Part shown: positions 51,550 through 61,042 of the stretch, in pieces | Position numbering within the stretch: position 1 is the stretch's first letter | Layout of the letters: each line of letters opens with the position of its first letter | NCBI GenBank assembly: GCA_023409265.1 | Contig: JAEYHZ010000021.1 | Span: 56,627 to 120,626 of the forward strand | Source of the DNA: Bacillota bacterium | GTDB lineage: Bacteria; Bacillota; Clostridia; Acetivibrionales; DSM-1351 | Length of the DNA stretch: 64,000 bases | Direction of reading: 5' to 3' | Notes under the pieces: model-generated | What the model saw: only the letters and a program-made list of their open reading frames with translations | Database searches by the model: none | What the model was told of the DNA's origin: nothing | Position numbers and translations under genes: made by a program

Positions 51550-52293
51550 TTAAATTTTCTTTTGATTTAGCACTTTTGGGGCAACGACGGATATACAAGC
51601 ATCTAGCGCTAAAAATGCAATAAAACTTTCTTGGGCAACATCTTTAATGCTAATCCATAAATCCATATTAATAACTACTGTACCACTGAATTTATCTATT
51701 ACACTAATAAAATATACTAAAAATCCTAGGATATAAGCGACTTTTCGAAAATTAATCTTTTTTAATGTTATTAAAGACTCTTGATATAACTTTTCTTTTT
51801 TTTCACTTTTAGGAAGGTATATTAAACGTAATATTATCTTAACTACTGGATTTAAGTATGAGACTATTACCAGAGATAAAAATGTTGCTACAAAATACCA
51901 GACTTCCATTTTGGTAACAATTAATTTATTAAGTAAGGTAAATATAGTAACTTGGAATACAAAAATAAGTAATACTGATAAAATAATGCCTAGAAGTATT
52001 CCCCAGTATTTAATAGCAAAATATAAAATTGATATTGGTAATCCAAAAAAAATAATAAGTATTTTCTTAAGTTTACATTCTGGTAGTAGGTTAATCGGAA
52101 TATAAATACAAACTAATCCAAATAGTATTCCAGCAAGCCATATGACCAATGAATATTTATCATTTTGTTTTCTTGCTAAATTAATGAAAAGGAAGGAACC
52201 TGCTCCAGATAAGCACATTAAGAAAATTGTAGATAAAGGATGAATGTTTTTCTTATGTATTTTGTTATTCTGATTACGTAAATTAAATTTCAT
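51550..52293 (-). CDS. Multi-pass membrane protein of unknown function
   Basis: A 247-residue protein with about seven hydrophobic segments (for example IFLMCLSGAGSFLFINLA, LVIWLAGILFGLVCIYIPIN, IIFFGLPISILYFAIKYWGI, GIILSVLLIFVFQVTIFTLL, VWYFVATFLSLVIVSYL) and a charged loop LPKSEKKEKLYQES. AGAGGAAG before the ATG at 52291-52293 sets the start; the frame is open further to 52359. No family recognised. Opposite in direction to its element neighbours, so it has its own promoter. It might be an immunity or membrane partner of a nearby effector, but nothing in sequence proves that. Confidence 0.6.
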   Translation of the reverse strand: MKFNLRNQNNKIHKKNIHPLSTIFLMCLSGAGSFLFINLARKQNDKYSLVIWLAGILFGLVCIYIPINLLPECKLKKILIIFFGLPISILYFAIKYWGILLGIILSVLLIFVFQVTIFTLLNKLIVTKMEVWYFVATFLSLVIVSYLNPVVKIILRLIYLPKSEKKEKLYQESLITLKKINFRKVAYILGFLVYFISVIDKFSGTVVINMDLWISIKDVAQESFIAFLALDACISVVAPKVLNQKKI

Positions 52294-52729
52294 TTTTACT
52301 TCCTCTTTGTACACAAATAAATTTGTGTTGATTGTACCATTTACTATATTCGTTATCAATAGGATTACTAACGATTTATAGATTTCGAATGATTATCAAT
52401 TATCACATCTAATCATATACCAATGTTATATCAAACGAATGTTCTTCTAAATTTATTACAAATAATTAATATGATTGAAAGGCTTTAGGAAGAGGATTGT
52501 AGCACTTGCTGCAATAGAACAATTTATGCACATTAGACGAAAAACCTGTAAAGCGTTGATATTACCGCTTTTTATCGAGACTATATCGAATAGAATATTT
52601 TTGTCAGGTATTCTGACTTCTTTCAACTATATTTGTCAGAAAATGTTGTTGCATTTGAAATATAAGGATATAATTGTAATAAATGTAATGTTGGGGTATT
52701 CATGATACGCAAACTAATTATTTATATAA

Positions 52730-53130
52730 TTTTATTCTTAACTATACTTATTTGATTTCCTGTTCGTTTAATATGCCATCAATACTTTCTGCACCGTCCA
52801 TCACAACCTAAGAGAATGCTGCTTCGAACACTCCTCTGGTTGAACTTTACCAGCTTTAACTTCTGAAAATACACTAAATCGTATTCCAGATAGTTACCAG
52901 GAACTAATAACTCCATCACCTGGCGCAATCAAAAGTAAGTATAATCTTTTTATTCTTACCTTGTGATGAAGTATTGAGGGTTAGTCTGTCGCTAAAGCAT
53001 ACGCTCCCTATACCCATAAAGTCACGGTTGACTGAGAATACCTTTCGCAAGTCGCATCCGTACCATTTAATGGAAACACTAGAGAATGCTTGATTTGCAG
53101 AAATTGTAAATCAAGCATTTTTTATTTCAA
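52730..53130 (+). other. Gene-free stretch ending in a strong terminator
   Basis: The 1-kb gap between the membrane protein and the nuclease-STAND gene has no convincing gene. From about 52730 the base composition becomes less AT-rich than the surrounding element, and the stretch ends in an intrinsic terminator: AATGCTTGATTT ... AAATCAAGCATTTTTT (53094-53127). It may encode a structured RNA or be remnant DNA of another element; short homology-like peptides on the minus strand (MDGAESIDGILNEQEIK) are too small to name. The segment 52294-52730 holds nothing I can support. Confidence 0.4.
53094..53127 (+). terminator. Intrinsic terminator before the nuclease-STAND gene
   Basis: AATGCTTGATTT pairs with AAATCAAGCATT, loop of about 10 bases, T6 tail. 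Confidence 0.85.
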
Positions 53131-53342
53131 AATTCAAATTAAATCACTTTTAAACCAATTGATAACCAGTTTTACATTATGGGTATACGGTAATATTAGT
53201 TTATAGAATAGTTAAAATTATTTTTGATAGATGCTAGAGTAATTAGATAACTTGTTACCAGATATTGTTGTATTTAGTCATTTTTACGTATATAATCTTA
53301 GAGTAGAATAATATGTCATCAACTGTAAATTGAGGTGTTTTT

Positions 53343-55979
53343 ATGTTTTTATTTTACCATCATGAGCAAGACGAAAAGAATGTTAGGTATTATAAGGGAA
53401 AACTTTTTGAAAAACTCTTAGCGGATTATCTCAACAAAAATGGATATGATGTAAAGTTAAGGCAGAAACATAATAGTTTAGAATATGATTTAGAAGGTAT
53501 AGACAAAACGACAGGAATTAAGATAATTGGAGAAGCCAAAGCTCACAGTGATTCCATAGACGGACAAACAATAAGTGCATTTGTTGGTAAGATTATACCC
53601 TTGGGATTACTGGAAAGAAAAGTTCATGGTTTATTCTTATCGACATCCTCATTGACACCAGAAGCACAGGATTACTATAGGAGTGTTAGTCATTTTGGTA
53701 TTAATAGTTATACTGGCAAAGAATTGTTCGATAAAATAATTGAATCGTTAGACTTACCAGATAATAAGCTACTTAACAAGAAGATGATTGAATTAAAGTA
53801 TAATCCTATAGCTGACTTTATTTTAACAACTGATTTTGGATATTTCAGGCTTGTAATTATAAGTGCTAATGATACAGTAACACCGTCACACTTTCTTGTA
53901 TATAATCAGTACGCAGAATTATTAACTGATAGTAAATTTTTAAAGAATCTACAGAATAATATTAAAGAATTATCATCTTTAGAGCCTATTTACGGAGAAA
54001 TAAAGAGGGTAAGTGACAATGAGTATAGAACGATACAGGAAGGATTATTGTTAGGAAAAGATTGGACGGACTACAGGTTACCAGCGGGACCACAGTTTTA
54101 TGTTGGAAGGACTGAACTAATCGAGCAAATAATTAGTATAATAAGTAAAGACAATTGCTCGTCACATGTTTTACAAATTAAGAGTAGGTCAGGAGTTGGT
54201 AAAAGTTCAACGCTAGCATTAATTGCGTATAAATATAAGGAGTTATCATATAATGTCGAACTACACGATGCCAGAGATATTAAATCTGTATTGGATATTT
54301 ACTCCATTGTTAGAAGATTTACAAATAGCAGTAAGATGCCCCAAGATTTTACGGAAGTAGAAGAACAACTCACTCAATTAGCGAAGAACGATAAAAATAC
54401 ACATATTTTTATTGTTGACCAATTTGAATCGACATTTTTTCAACCTGACATTTTTTCAGCATATGAAGCTATTGCCAGTATTATCTATAAACTTAATTTA
54501 AATCTATATTTTTTCCTTGCACGTAAAAATGACCAACTTACTACCTATGATAACACCTTAATATCATTACTGAGACTAAATTCAATTTCTCAAAATTTTG
54601 AATTGCGTGATTTTACTAAGGATGAATCCAAAATTCTTTTGGACAAAATAAATGATAATGTGACAAAAAAGATAAGTAAAGAGGTATTATCATATATTCT
54701 TGAATTTGCACAAGGATTTCCATGGTTATTAAAGCGAACAATGGCACACATTTTAAAACTTACTCTAGCCGACAATATATCGAAGAAGCAGTTAATTGAC
54801 ACTGGCTTAATGCTAGATGACTTATTTACAGAAGAACTTGAAGGACTGGAAGAGATAGAAAAGGAATACTTGACTAGGATTTCTAGTAGATTACCTGCGG
54901 ACTTCCATCAGTTGCAGAAATATTTCGATGAAGACCCTCTTCTTCCTAAAATGCTTGATAAATTTACACAAGTAAGACTGTTGAGGTTAAGCGGTATCAC
55001 TTATGATACTTATAATGATGTTTTTAAAGAATATTTGGTTTACCAGAAACTTCCAGAATTTAGGCATCAATTTATTTTTAGGCTGCACCCAAACTCTGTA
55101 CTAGACTTCTTTGAGAAGATTGCACGTAAGAATAAATTTACTATAGAACAGCTTTCAAAATCCACAAAAACAAGCCAAAAAACGCTTGGAAATTATATTA
55201 AAGAATGTAGAAACTTAAACCTAATTAAAAGGGAAGGTGAATATTGGGTTGTACCAAAAAACATCCAAGATATTTACCTTCAGGGTAGCCTAGGCGAATA
55301 CATAAGAAGGCAATTGCTGACTAATGATTTGATATCTAACTTACTTGTTACTTTAGCAAAAGAAAGTATTACAATAGATCATTTAAGAAAGATATTAAGA
55401 ACCCATTTTCCATATGTGGAAGCAAGTCTATCAACTTGGAACTTGTATAGTAGTATTCTTGTAAATTGGTTAGTAGCAACAAAAATTATTAACATGAATA
55501 ATAAAGGTGAAATTTCTGCGAGTAATCACCCCAAAGATACAATTGTTGATTTACTTGGAAACCTTAGCAAGTTGAAATATGGTCGAAAAGGTAGAGGGGC
55601 TACCTCGCAATTACTTCCATCTGTATCATGGAGCACAGTATTAGAATGTTATGAACTGTTAAAGTCAGGTAATATACCAGATAAGGGGGAATTAAAGAAA
55701 GCTTATATAGACTTAAAGAAAATTGATATCGATAAAAAGATCGATGAACTAAATTCAGTTGATGATTTTAAGAGAATGATTAGTGCACACTTGCAGGATG
55801 ATGAATTCTTGAGCATTTGGGAATCTGCAAGAAACAATGGAGACATTGCTTCTGCCGTTAAAAATCTGATAAAATTTGATGTAGCTGATGATACTCTTCA
55901 TTGGAGAATAAAAAGGATTCTAAGTTGGGGTAAAGGATTGGGTCTAATTGAAAATAAGAGGTACCAACATAGTAAATAG
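53343..55979 (+). CDS. Mrr-like nuclease fused to a STAND/AAA NTPase (putative defence effector)
   Basis: An 878-residue multidomain protein. N-terminal PD-(D/E)xK nuclease (about 17-135): YYKGKLFEKLLADYLNKNGY, then D49 in LEYDLEG, E64-x-K66 in IIGEAKAHS, and GQTISAF, as in Mrr-type restriction endonucleases. A linker to ~245 precedes a signalling NTPase: FYVGRTELIE (252-261), Walker A SRSGVGKSS (281-289), Walker B HIFIVDQFE (354-362), and an arginine-rich sensor region. The last 330 residues are helical, with winged-helix-like segments (FTIEQLSKSTKTSQKTLGNY ... LIKREGEYWVV, about 600-650). The architecture fits a phage-sensing effector in which NTP-driven assembly activates a nuclease. No partner gene is adjacent. 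Specific family unassigned. Confidence 0.8.
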   Translation: MFLFYHHEQDEKNVRYYKGKLFEKLLADYLNKNGYDVKLRQKHNSLEYDLEGIDKTTGIKIIGEAKAHSDSIDGQTISAFVGKIIPLGLLERKVHGLFLSTSSLTPEAQDYYRSVSHFGINSYTGKELFDKIIESLDLPDNKLLNKKMIELKYNPIADFILTTDFGYFRLVIISANDTVTPSHFLVYNQYAELLTDSKFLKNLQNNIKELSSLEPIYGEIKRVSDNEYRTIQEGLLLGKDWTDYRLPAGPQFYVGRTELIEQIISIISKDNCSSHVLQIKSRSGVGKSSTLALIAYKYKELSYNVELHDARDIKSVLDIYSIVRRFTNSSKMPQDFTEVEEQLTQLAKNDKNTHIFIVDQFESTFFQPDIFSAYEAIASIIYKLNLNLYFFLARKNDQLTTYDNTLISLLRLNSISQNFELRDFTKDESKILLDKINDNVTKKISKEVLSYILEFAQGFPWLLKRTMAHILKLTLADNISKKQLIDTGLMLDDLFTEELEGLEEIEKEYLTRISSRLPADFHQLQKYFDEDPLLPKMLDKFTQVRLLRLSGITYDTYNDVFKEYLVYQKLPEFRHQFIFRLHPNSVLDFFEKIARKNKFTIEQLSKSTKTSQKTLGNYIKECRNLNLIKREGEYWVVPKNIQDIYLQGSLGEYIRRQLLTNDLISNLLVTLAKESITIDHLRKILRTHFPYVEASLSTWNLYSSILVNWLVATKIINMNNKGEISASNHPKDTIVDLLGNLSKLKYGRKGRGATSQLLPSVSWSTVLECYELLKSGNIPDKGELKKAYIDLKKIDIDKKIDELNSVDDFKRMISAHLQDDEFLSIWESARNNGDIASAVKNLIKFDVADDTLHWRIKRILSWGKGLGLIENKRYQHSK

Positions 55980-56174
55980 GATTAGTTTTATTACTGTAGT
56001 TATACTTCCTTAATACTATTGTATAAATAGAGTAGGCTTTAATTTTACAACAGTACATAAAGTAAATGTGTAAAAATAGAGTTTAAATTATAATAAATTT
56101 ACAATATGTATTCAAAGTTAGTGACTCTAGATTTACGTTTATATATACTGTATTCATAAACTAATTTTAAAGGA

Positions 56175-56750
56175 GTGGTGATTATAAATATAGGATATGT
56201 AAGAGTATCTACAGTTGAACAAAATGAGGCAAGACAGATAGAAGGATTGCAGAAGCACAATATTGACAAATGGTTTACTGAAAAGGTATCAGCTAAAGAC
56301 ACTAATAGACCGCAATTGAAAGTAATGCTTGAGTATGCAAGAGAAGGCGATACAATATTTATACATGACTTCTCCAGACTTGCCAGAAGTACAAAAGATT
56401 TACTTGATATAGTTGAAAAGCTCCAAATTAAAGGTATTCATCTAGTGAGTAACAAAGAAAATATTGATACCTCTACCCCAACAGGGAAATTGATGTTGAC
56501 AATGATAGGTGCGATAAATGAATTTGAGAGACAAAATCTTTTAGAGAGACAAAGGGAAGGTATTGCAATTGCTAAAAAGGAAGGTAAATTTAAAGGCAGA
56601 AAAGAAGTACAGATTAAAGACTTTGATAAGCATTATAAACGGTACATGAATAGAGAAGTAAACAAGGTACAGTTAGCTAAGGAATTGAAGATTACAAGAC
56701 CTACACTTGATAAATTAATGGAAGAATATGAAGAGCAGCAGGGACAATAA
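56175..56750 (+). CDS. Serine recombinase (resolvase/invertase)
   Basis: Small serine recombinase of about 190 residues. Catalytic domain: IGYVRVSTVEQNEARQ (nucleophile Ser in RVST), FIHDFSRLARSTKDL, and TGKLMLTMIGAINEFERQNL leading into the long E helix; a C-terminal helix-turn-helix (VQLAKELKITRPTLDKL) follows. AAGGAG at 56170-56175 abuts the GTG codons at 56175 and 56178, so the true start may be the next rare start (ATT 56181). It may resolve or invert element DNA, or be cargo from a plasmid. No crossover site is evident nearby. Confidence 0.88.
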   Translation: MVIINIGYVRVSTVEQNEARQIEGLQKHNIDKWFTEKVSAKDTNRPQLKVMLEYAREGDTIFIHDFSRLARSTKDLLDIVEKLQIKGIHLVSNKENIDTSTPTGKLMLTMIGAINEFERQNLLERQREGIAIAKKEGKFKGRKEVQIKDFDKHYKRYMNREVNKVQLAKELKITRPTLDKLMEEYEEQQGQ

Positions 56751-56937
56751 ACCCTGCTTTTTCTTTTATAAAGGGTAGCGGGGGCTATTTTACATCTGTT
56801 TAGTGATAGGTGTTTACCTATATTGGTATTGCACATCGGCACACCGACTATGGATGATGTATAAGCGAATTCAAGTAAAGGAGAAAGTGAAAAGAATCCA
56901 ATACAATTTATAATAACTTTTCACAACTATTAAATGA

Positions 56938-58278
56938 CTATTTTAAGGGTTTATGTATCAAATTATAAAAACCCATCTCATTTCCTTCAGTAAAAAAAAT
57001 GATTTCATCTGTTTTTAATTTATAGATTAAATCCAAAAGGTATTTTTTATAGATATCAAATTCATTAATATCAAATTCTTTTATTGTTTGTTTTAAATAA
57101 TCTAAGCTGTTCTTAAACTGCTGGATCGTAATTATATTTGTACGAGTTTTATCTCTTAAATCAATAATAATATTTTCATAGTATGGCTTTAAGTCAAGCA
57201 ATTTATCCGATTTAGCAACATTCTTTCGTCCAACTAATGTTATGTAGTTTCCAAACCATTTTATATGGTCACCATAGAATTTTCTTATTTCGTCCTTTTT
57301 AATTATTCCTTGTTTATCACAATATTTACATCCAGTAGAATTTTTCATCATTATATAGCTATTACACTTTTTACATCTGAAAAACTCAATATTGTGTTCA
57401 GCCATCAATATTGACTCAAGTATAATTAGTCCATAGAAATTATCAATTTCATATTCCATAGATTCTTGGTCACAAATAATATCAGTTGATTTGAAAGAAT
57501 GCAAAAATGGTAGTAATTCATCATTTCTGTCTGAATGTAAATAATTAAATATTTTCAGAGCTGATATTTTATAAACTGTATCTATGTTTGATTTTTCAGA
57601 TACTATGATATTATCTATAAATTCTTCAGTTGATTCTTTTAGATATTTTATTTCGTGTTCCTTTACTTTTAAGGAGTGAAAATGAATATGAAACCCACCC
57701 TCACGTTCATAATAAATACAATATTTATTATAGTAGTACATAGCTAAAATTACTTCTTCTGGGATAAAAAAATCATACGCTTTACTGACTTTTTCTAAAA
57801 AGTCATCTCCCACAGCTTCTTCGATGAAACCATCAAATACAGGAATAAGCTTTTGGATTATTTCTATAAAATTATAGCCATTTATCTGAGGTTCAACTTT
57901 TTCTTTTAAGGTTGGGGATGGCATCGTTGTATAGGAATACTTATAGCCATTTAGCAGATTCTTTTCTAGTAGATATATAACAAAACTTTCTATTAAAGAT
58001 ATCTGCAAATCAGAATCAAGTAACCCGATAAAAAATGGATGAAATTCAATTAAGTCATTATGGAATGAAGTAAAAAATTCGAATGCTTCATTCTCATTTA
58101 CATCTTCGTATTCTATAGCCTTTTTAATATGATTATTAATTTTTGAGTCTAATATTGATAAATTATAGTTTAAGATTGATAGTATACCATTTCCTAAACT
58201 ATAAGAATACTCTCTTTCATAATCTTCAAAAAATAAATCCAGAGTATTATTTTTTTTGTCGAAAGATACTCTTATCAT
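56938..58278 (-). CDS. Zinc-ribbon-containing protein of unknown function (possibly DUF6076)
   Basis: A 446-residue, mostly helical protein. A treble-clef-like zinc motif FRCKKCNSYIMMKNSTGCKY (CxxC ... CxxC, about residues 306-327) is the only clear feature. Proteins with this outline occur in mobile elements and phages of Firmicutes; I think it is DUF6076 but am not sure. Start ATG at 58276-58278 with AAAGGGGGAC upstream. Opposite in direction to the recombinase and the replication genes. Confidence 0.5.
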   Translation of the reverse strand: MIRVSFDKKNNTLDLFFEDYEREYSYSLGNGILSILNYNLSILDSKINNHIKKAIEYEDVNENEAFEFFTSFHNDLIEFHPFFIGLLDSDLQISLIESFVIYLLEKNLLNGYKYSYTTMPSPTLKEKVEPQINGYNFIEIIQKLIPVFDGFIEEAVGDDFLEKVSKAYDFFIPEEVILAMYYYNKYCIYYEREGGFHIHFHSLKVKEHEIKYLKESTEEFIDNIIVSEKSNIDTVYKISALKIFNYLHSDRNDELLPFLHSFKSTDIICDQESMEYEIDNFYGLIILESILMAEHNIEFFRCKKCNSYIMMKNSTGCKYCDKQGIIKKDEIRKFYGDHIKWFGNYITLVGRKNVAKSDKLLDLKPYYENIIIDLRDKTRTNIITIQQFKNSLDYLKQTIKEFDINEFDIYKKYLLDLIYKLKTDEIIFFTEGNEMGFYNLIHKPLK

Positions 58279-58395
58279 ATAGTCCCCCTTTTGTCAATAC
58301 CTATATTTTTGGGATTTTTGTGAAAAACTTAGCCATCCTTTTTATTCTAAATTTGTATTACTATTATATCACAAGGTAAATAAAGGAGAATAAAC

Positions 58396-58513
58396 ATGAA
58401 TGCAACAATTTTTGAGAATGTAAAAAGGATATGATCAGGACAGAATTAATGAAGGGATACTAACTAGTGCTGAAACATTGCGCTTAAAAATTGCAACAGA
58501 TATATTAAGATAA
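58396..58513 (+). pseudogene. Small frameshifted gene of the element
   Basis: AAAGGAG is followed by ATG 58396 and MNATIFENVKR, then a stop; moving one frame continues GYDQDRINEGILTSAETLRL and KIATDILR to a stop at 58511-58513. Together they give a ~39-residue protein with good ribosome-binding site, so a one-base frameshift is likely. Function unknown. Confidence 0.45.
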
Positions 58514-58638
58514 TCTAATGAAGGGAGCTGATGCTATTAAAGAGGGACTACATAAAAATCTAATAATAAAGAGCTTGTAAATAAAGTATTTCAGGATTCA
58601 CAAATAGTCCTAATTATTTTCAAGCAGAAAGGAGGAAA

Positions 58639-58716
58639 ATGAATAATTTGAGATTACAAATCTTACTAGGTATGTATAGAAATAAAAAGCCCTCACATAT
58701 ATCATTTATATATTGA
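58639..58716 (+). CDS. Possible 25-residue leader peptide
   Basis: AAAGGAGG correctly placed before ATG 58639, reading MNNLRLQILLGMYRNKKPSH and five more residues. Its 3' part (CCCTCA) pairs with TGAGGG just after the stop. Could be a leader peptide controlling downstream genes or chance. The region 58717-59070 before rep has no other gene; it contains GGGG-GCTTACTT-CCCC at about 58926-58942. Confidence 0.3.
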   Translation: MNNLRLQILLGMYRNKKPSHISFIY

Positions 58717-59071
58717 GGGAAATGTTTGCTTTGATATTCAATTTGATAATGTAATTGCCTGAACAACAATATATTAACATTTCTGAATAATAATTTCAAT
58801 ACAAAACTAGAATTTTATTTAATTTGATTCAGATTCCCTTGAGACTAATGTGACAACTAAATACAGGATTACTATACTCAAAAATCAGTATATTCATAAT
58901 CGATTATACCATGTACTGATGGTATGGGGGCTTACTTCCCCTGTAATTTTTTAGGGTGAGTTATACGCAAAATGAGGTAAGAGGAACAGGGACTTGAACT
59001 GGGGTGTTTTTGTTGTACTTTAAATTAAGCATCCATCTTGTTCAAAAAAATATATAAAATAACCTTTAAAC

Positions 59072-60094
59072 GTGATATTCATCGGTATTACAGACAATAA
59101 AATTGTTCAGAAAGGATTAAAAATAGTAATAGATATGATTGATAATATAAATTTGTTATTCCAACCACGTAATCGTGAGGATTATATATTATTTGAATCT
59201 ATATTGAGCAAATATCAATATAAGAGAAATTTAATTATAGAATCCATACATAAAAATATAAATCTCTATATCTTTACAAGTAAGAAATTCATTATATTTA
59301 AGGTGTTCCATTTGAATGAATTCATGGGATTAAGAGAAATCACCAATAGAGACTATCAGCAATTTGTCAATCAATTCGAAAAAGCTTTATGGTGTCTAGG
59401 AATTAATATTGATATGTTAAAGATTACACGCTGTGACTATAAGATTGATGTTCATGTTTCTCCAAATGAGATGCAGGAATATCTATACATAATGAGTAAG
59501 CTTCGTCAACGCTACTATTCAATGAAGAAGAGAGTTTTCTTTAGCGAGGATAAATCTAAAATTGAATCTGTTTATTATAAGGGTGGCAAAGGCTTCTGCA
59601 ATATCAATATTTATGATAAGCAAACCCAATTAAGTAAGCGTGGCATTAATGACCCAATATTTAATGATGTTCTTAGGTTTGAAATACAAGTAAAATCCAA
59701 GCAGCTAACTGAATACTGCAAGCGTACTGGAGTTACGAAAGAATTAATTAATTTCTTTCATACTAGCGTTAGAAAGGAGTTCTTTGAAAGCATCTTAATT
59801 GATAAATTTCTTTACTCTGGTGATTATTACAACATTAAAAATGTTAGAAAGCAAATGGAGGAAATAAACGCCACTACTCAGCATAAAATAGTTTCGTTTT
59901 GTAAACAAGTAGCTTTAGCGGATATTACAGAAGCAATTGATACTTTAAGTAGAGGAGCAGCCACAAAATATATAAAAGAGTTGACCAGTAGAAATATCAA
60001 TCCCATTACAATAAAGAATTTCGACTGCTTATTGGGGATTCAATCAATGCTGGAAGAAAATTCTAAAGAATTTAGATTGGAGAAATTATCATGA
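59072..60094 (+). CDS. Rep_trans-family replication initiation / mobilisation protein
   Basis: Rolling-circle-type initiator or MobT-like relaxase of the element, up to 340 residues. The conserved core is ITRCDYKIDVHVSP, the tyrosine-rich region VYYKGGKGFCNINIYDKQTQ and VLRFEIQVKSKQL, matching the replication initiation factor family of Tn916-like elements and small plasmids. The GTG at 59072 is the furthest start; ATG at 59135 (MIDNINLLFQPRN) is a reasonable alternative. It overlaps the next gene by 4 bases. An origin would be expected just upstream (58.7-59.1 kb); none is proved. Confidence 0.8.
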   Translation: MIFIGITDNKIVQKGLKIVIDMIDNINLLFQPRNREDYILFESILSKYQYKRNLIIESIHKNINLYIFTSKKFIIFKVFHLNEFMGLREITNRDYQQFVNQFEKALWCLGINIDMLKITRCDYKIDVHVSPNEMQEYLYIMSKLRQRYYSMKKRVFFSEDKSKIESVYYKGGKGFCNINIYDKQTQLSKRGINDPIFNDVLRFEIQVKSKQLTEYCKRTGVTKELINFFHTSVRKEFFESILIDKFLYSGDYYNIKNVRKQMEEINATTQHKIVSFCKQVALADITEAIDTLSRGAATKYIKELTSRNINPITIKNFDCLLGIQSMLEENSKEFRLEKLS

Positions 60095-60780
60095 GTAAAC
60101 AAAAACCAATGGATTTGACAGGACATAAATACGGAAAATTATTAGTAATTGGCTATAGCCATAATGAAAACGGACACAACTATTACAACTGTTTATGTGA
60201 TTGTACCGAAGGACAGGAAAGCAGAGAAGTTGTAAAAGTTAATGGTAAGTATTTGAGAGAAGGCTCTACATCATCATGTGGATGCCTAAAATCTGAAAAA
60301 AACAAAAAGATACCTAAAGATAATAGGACTCAAGTATTTTCTAATACCGAATTAAAAGAGTTACCTTATTACCATGAAATAAGAAAAATATATAAATCAA
60401 ATATTCATCATTGTAATGATTCAATTAAAGAACATAGTTTTTATAAAAAAGGCTTAAGTTTTTGTACTGAATGGAGTAATGGATTTCTTGGATTTCTTCA
60501 CTTCTATATTTGGTGTATAGACAATGGTTACATTGGGGGCAAATCTCAGTTAGATAGAATTGATAAAAACAAAGGATTTAGTCCTAAAAACTGTAAGATA
60601 ATTGATAAACCAATAAAGAAAAGTAAGGAGTCTAAACAGTCAATAAAGCAAACCAATCAACTGATTACAAAAGATAAACCAATTAAAAGTGATTTTTGTA
60701 ATCCATTAATATCAACCTCAGATGATGTAAAAATCAAGCTTTTGGATTTCCTGAATTCAGTAGGCATAAATATTTATTAG
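60091..60780 (+). CDS. HNH/AP2-type homing-endonuclease-like protein
   Basis: A 229-residue protein typical of phage and element endonucleases. N-terminal DNA-binding/zinc part: DLTGHKYGKLLVIGY, NCLCDCTEGQ, SSCGCLKSEK. Middle: GLSFCTEWSNGFLGFLHFYI and QLDRIDKNKGFSPKNCKII, the conserved R-x-D-N/K-x-x-G-F/Y-x-P-x-N-C/V end of the HNH-like domain. The C-terminal tail is Lys-rich. ATGA overlap with the rep gene means coupled expression, unusual for a free-standing homing endonuclease. Confidence 0.72.
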   Translation: MSKQKPMDLTGHKYGKLLVIGYSHNENGHNYYNCLCDCTEGQESREVVKVNGKYLREGSTSSCGCLKSEKNKKIPKDNRTQVFSNTELKELPYYHEIRKIYKSNIHHCNDSIKEHSFYKKGLSFCTEWSNGFLGFLHFYIWCIDNGYIGGKSQLDRIDKNKGFSPKNCKIIDKPIKKSKESKQSIKQTNQLITKDKPIKSDFCNPLISTSDDVKIKLLDFLNSVGINIY

Positions 60781-60835
60781 ACAGGAGCGGACATGTTCCG
60801 CTTCCTAAACAAATTTGGAAAGGAGGTATACCATA

Positions 60836-61001
60836 TTGAGTGAGGTATATACAGTAAATGATATAATGGAGATACTAAATATTGGAAAGAACACAGCATA
60901 TGATTTAATTAAGCAAGAAGGATTTCCAGTAATAAAAATAAAGGCGGTTTTTTAGAATTCCCAAAAAAGGTTTTGAAGAATGGCTAAGTAAGGTTAGCTA
61001 G
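60836..61001 (+). pseudogene. xis: Frameshifted excisionase / helix-turn-helix gene
   Basis: AAAGGAGG precedes TTG 60836 and reads SEVYTVNDIMEILNIGKNTA, YDLIKQEGFPVIKI, then the frame breaks; a shifted frame continues RFFRIPKKGFEEWLSKVS to a stop at 60999-61001. Joined, this is a complete MerR-like excisionase/HTH_17 protein of about 55 residues. The break falls in AAAGGCGGTTTTTT, a run prone to slippage. If real, the element may have lost its own excision control. Confidence 0.7.
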
Positions 61002-61008
61002 AAAAATG

Positions 61009-61040
61009 ATAAGGCTTCATCCGTCTATTGAAGCCTTATT
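61009..61040. terminator. Terminator after the excisionase-like gene
   Basis: ATAAGGCTTCA ... TGAAGCCTTAT, 11-bp perfect stem with a nine-base loop, T-rich after it; it lies between convergent genes. Confidence 0.85.
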
Positions 61041-61042
61041 TT

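Noticed and set aside
52475..52705. Open frame for a 76-residue protein
   Set aside because: No domain is recognisable, it has only a weak ribosome-binding site, and composition is like the surrounding noncoding DNA.
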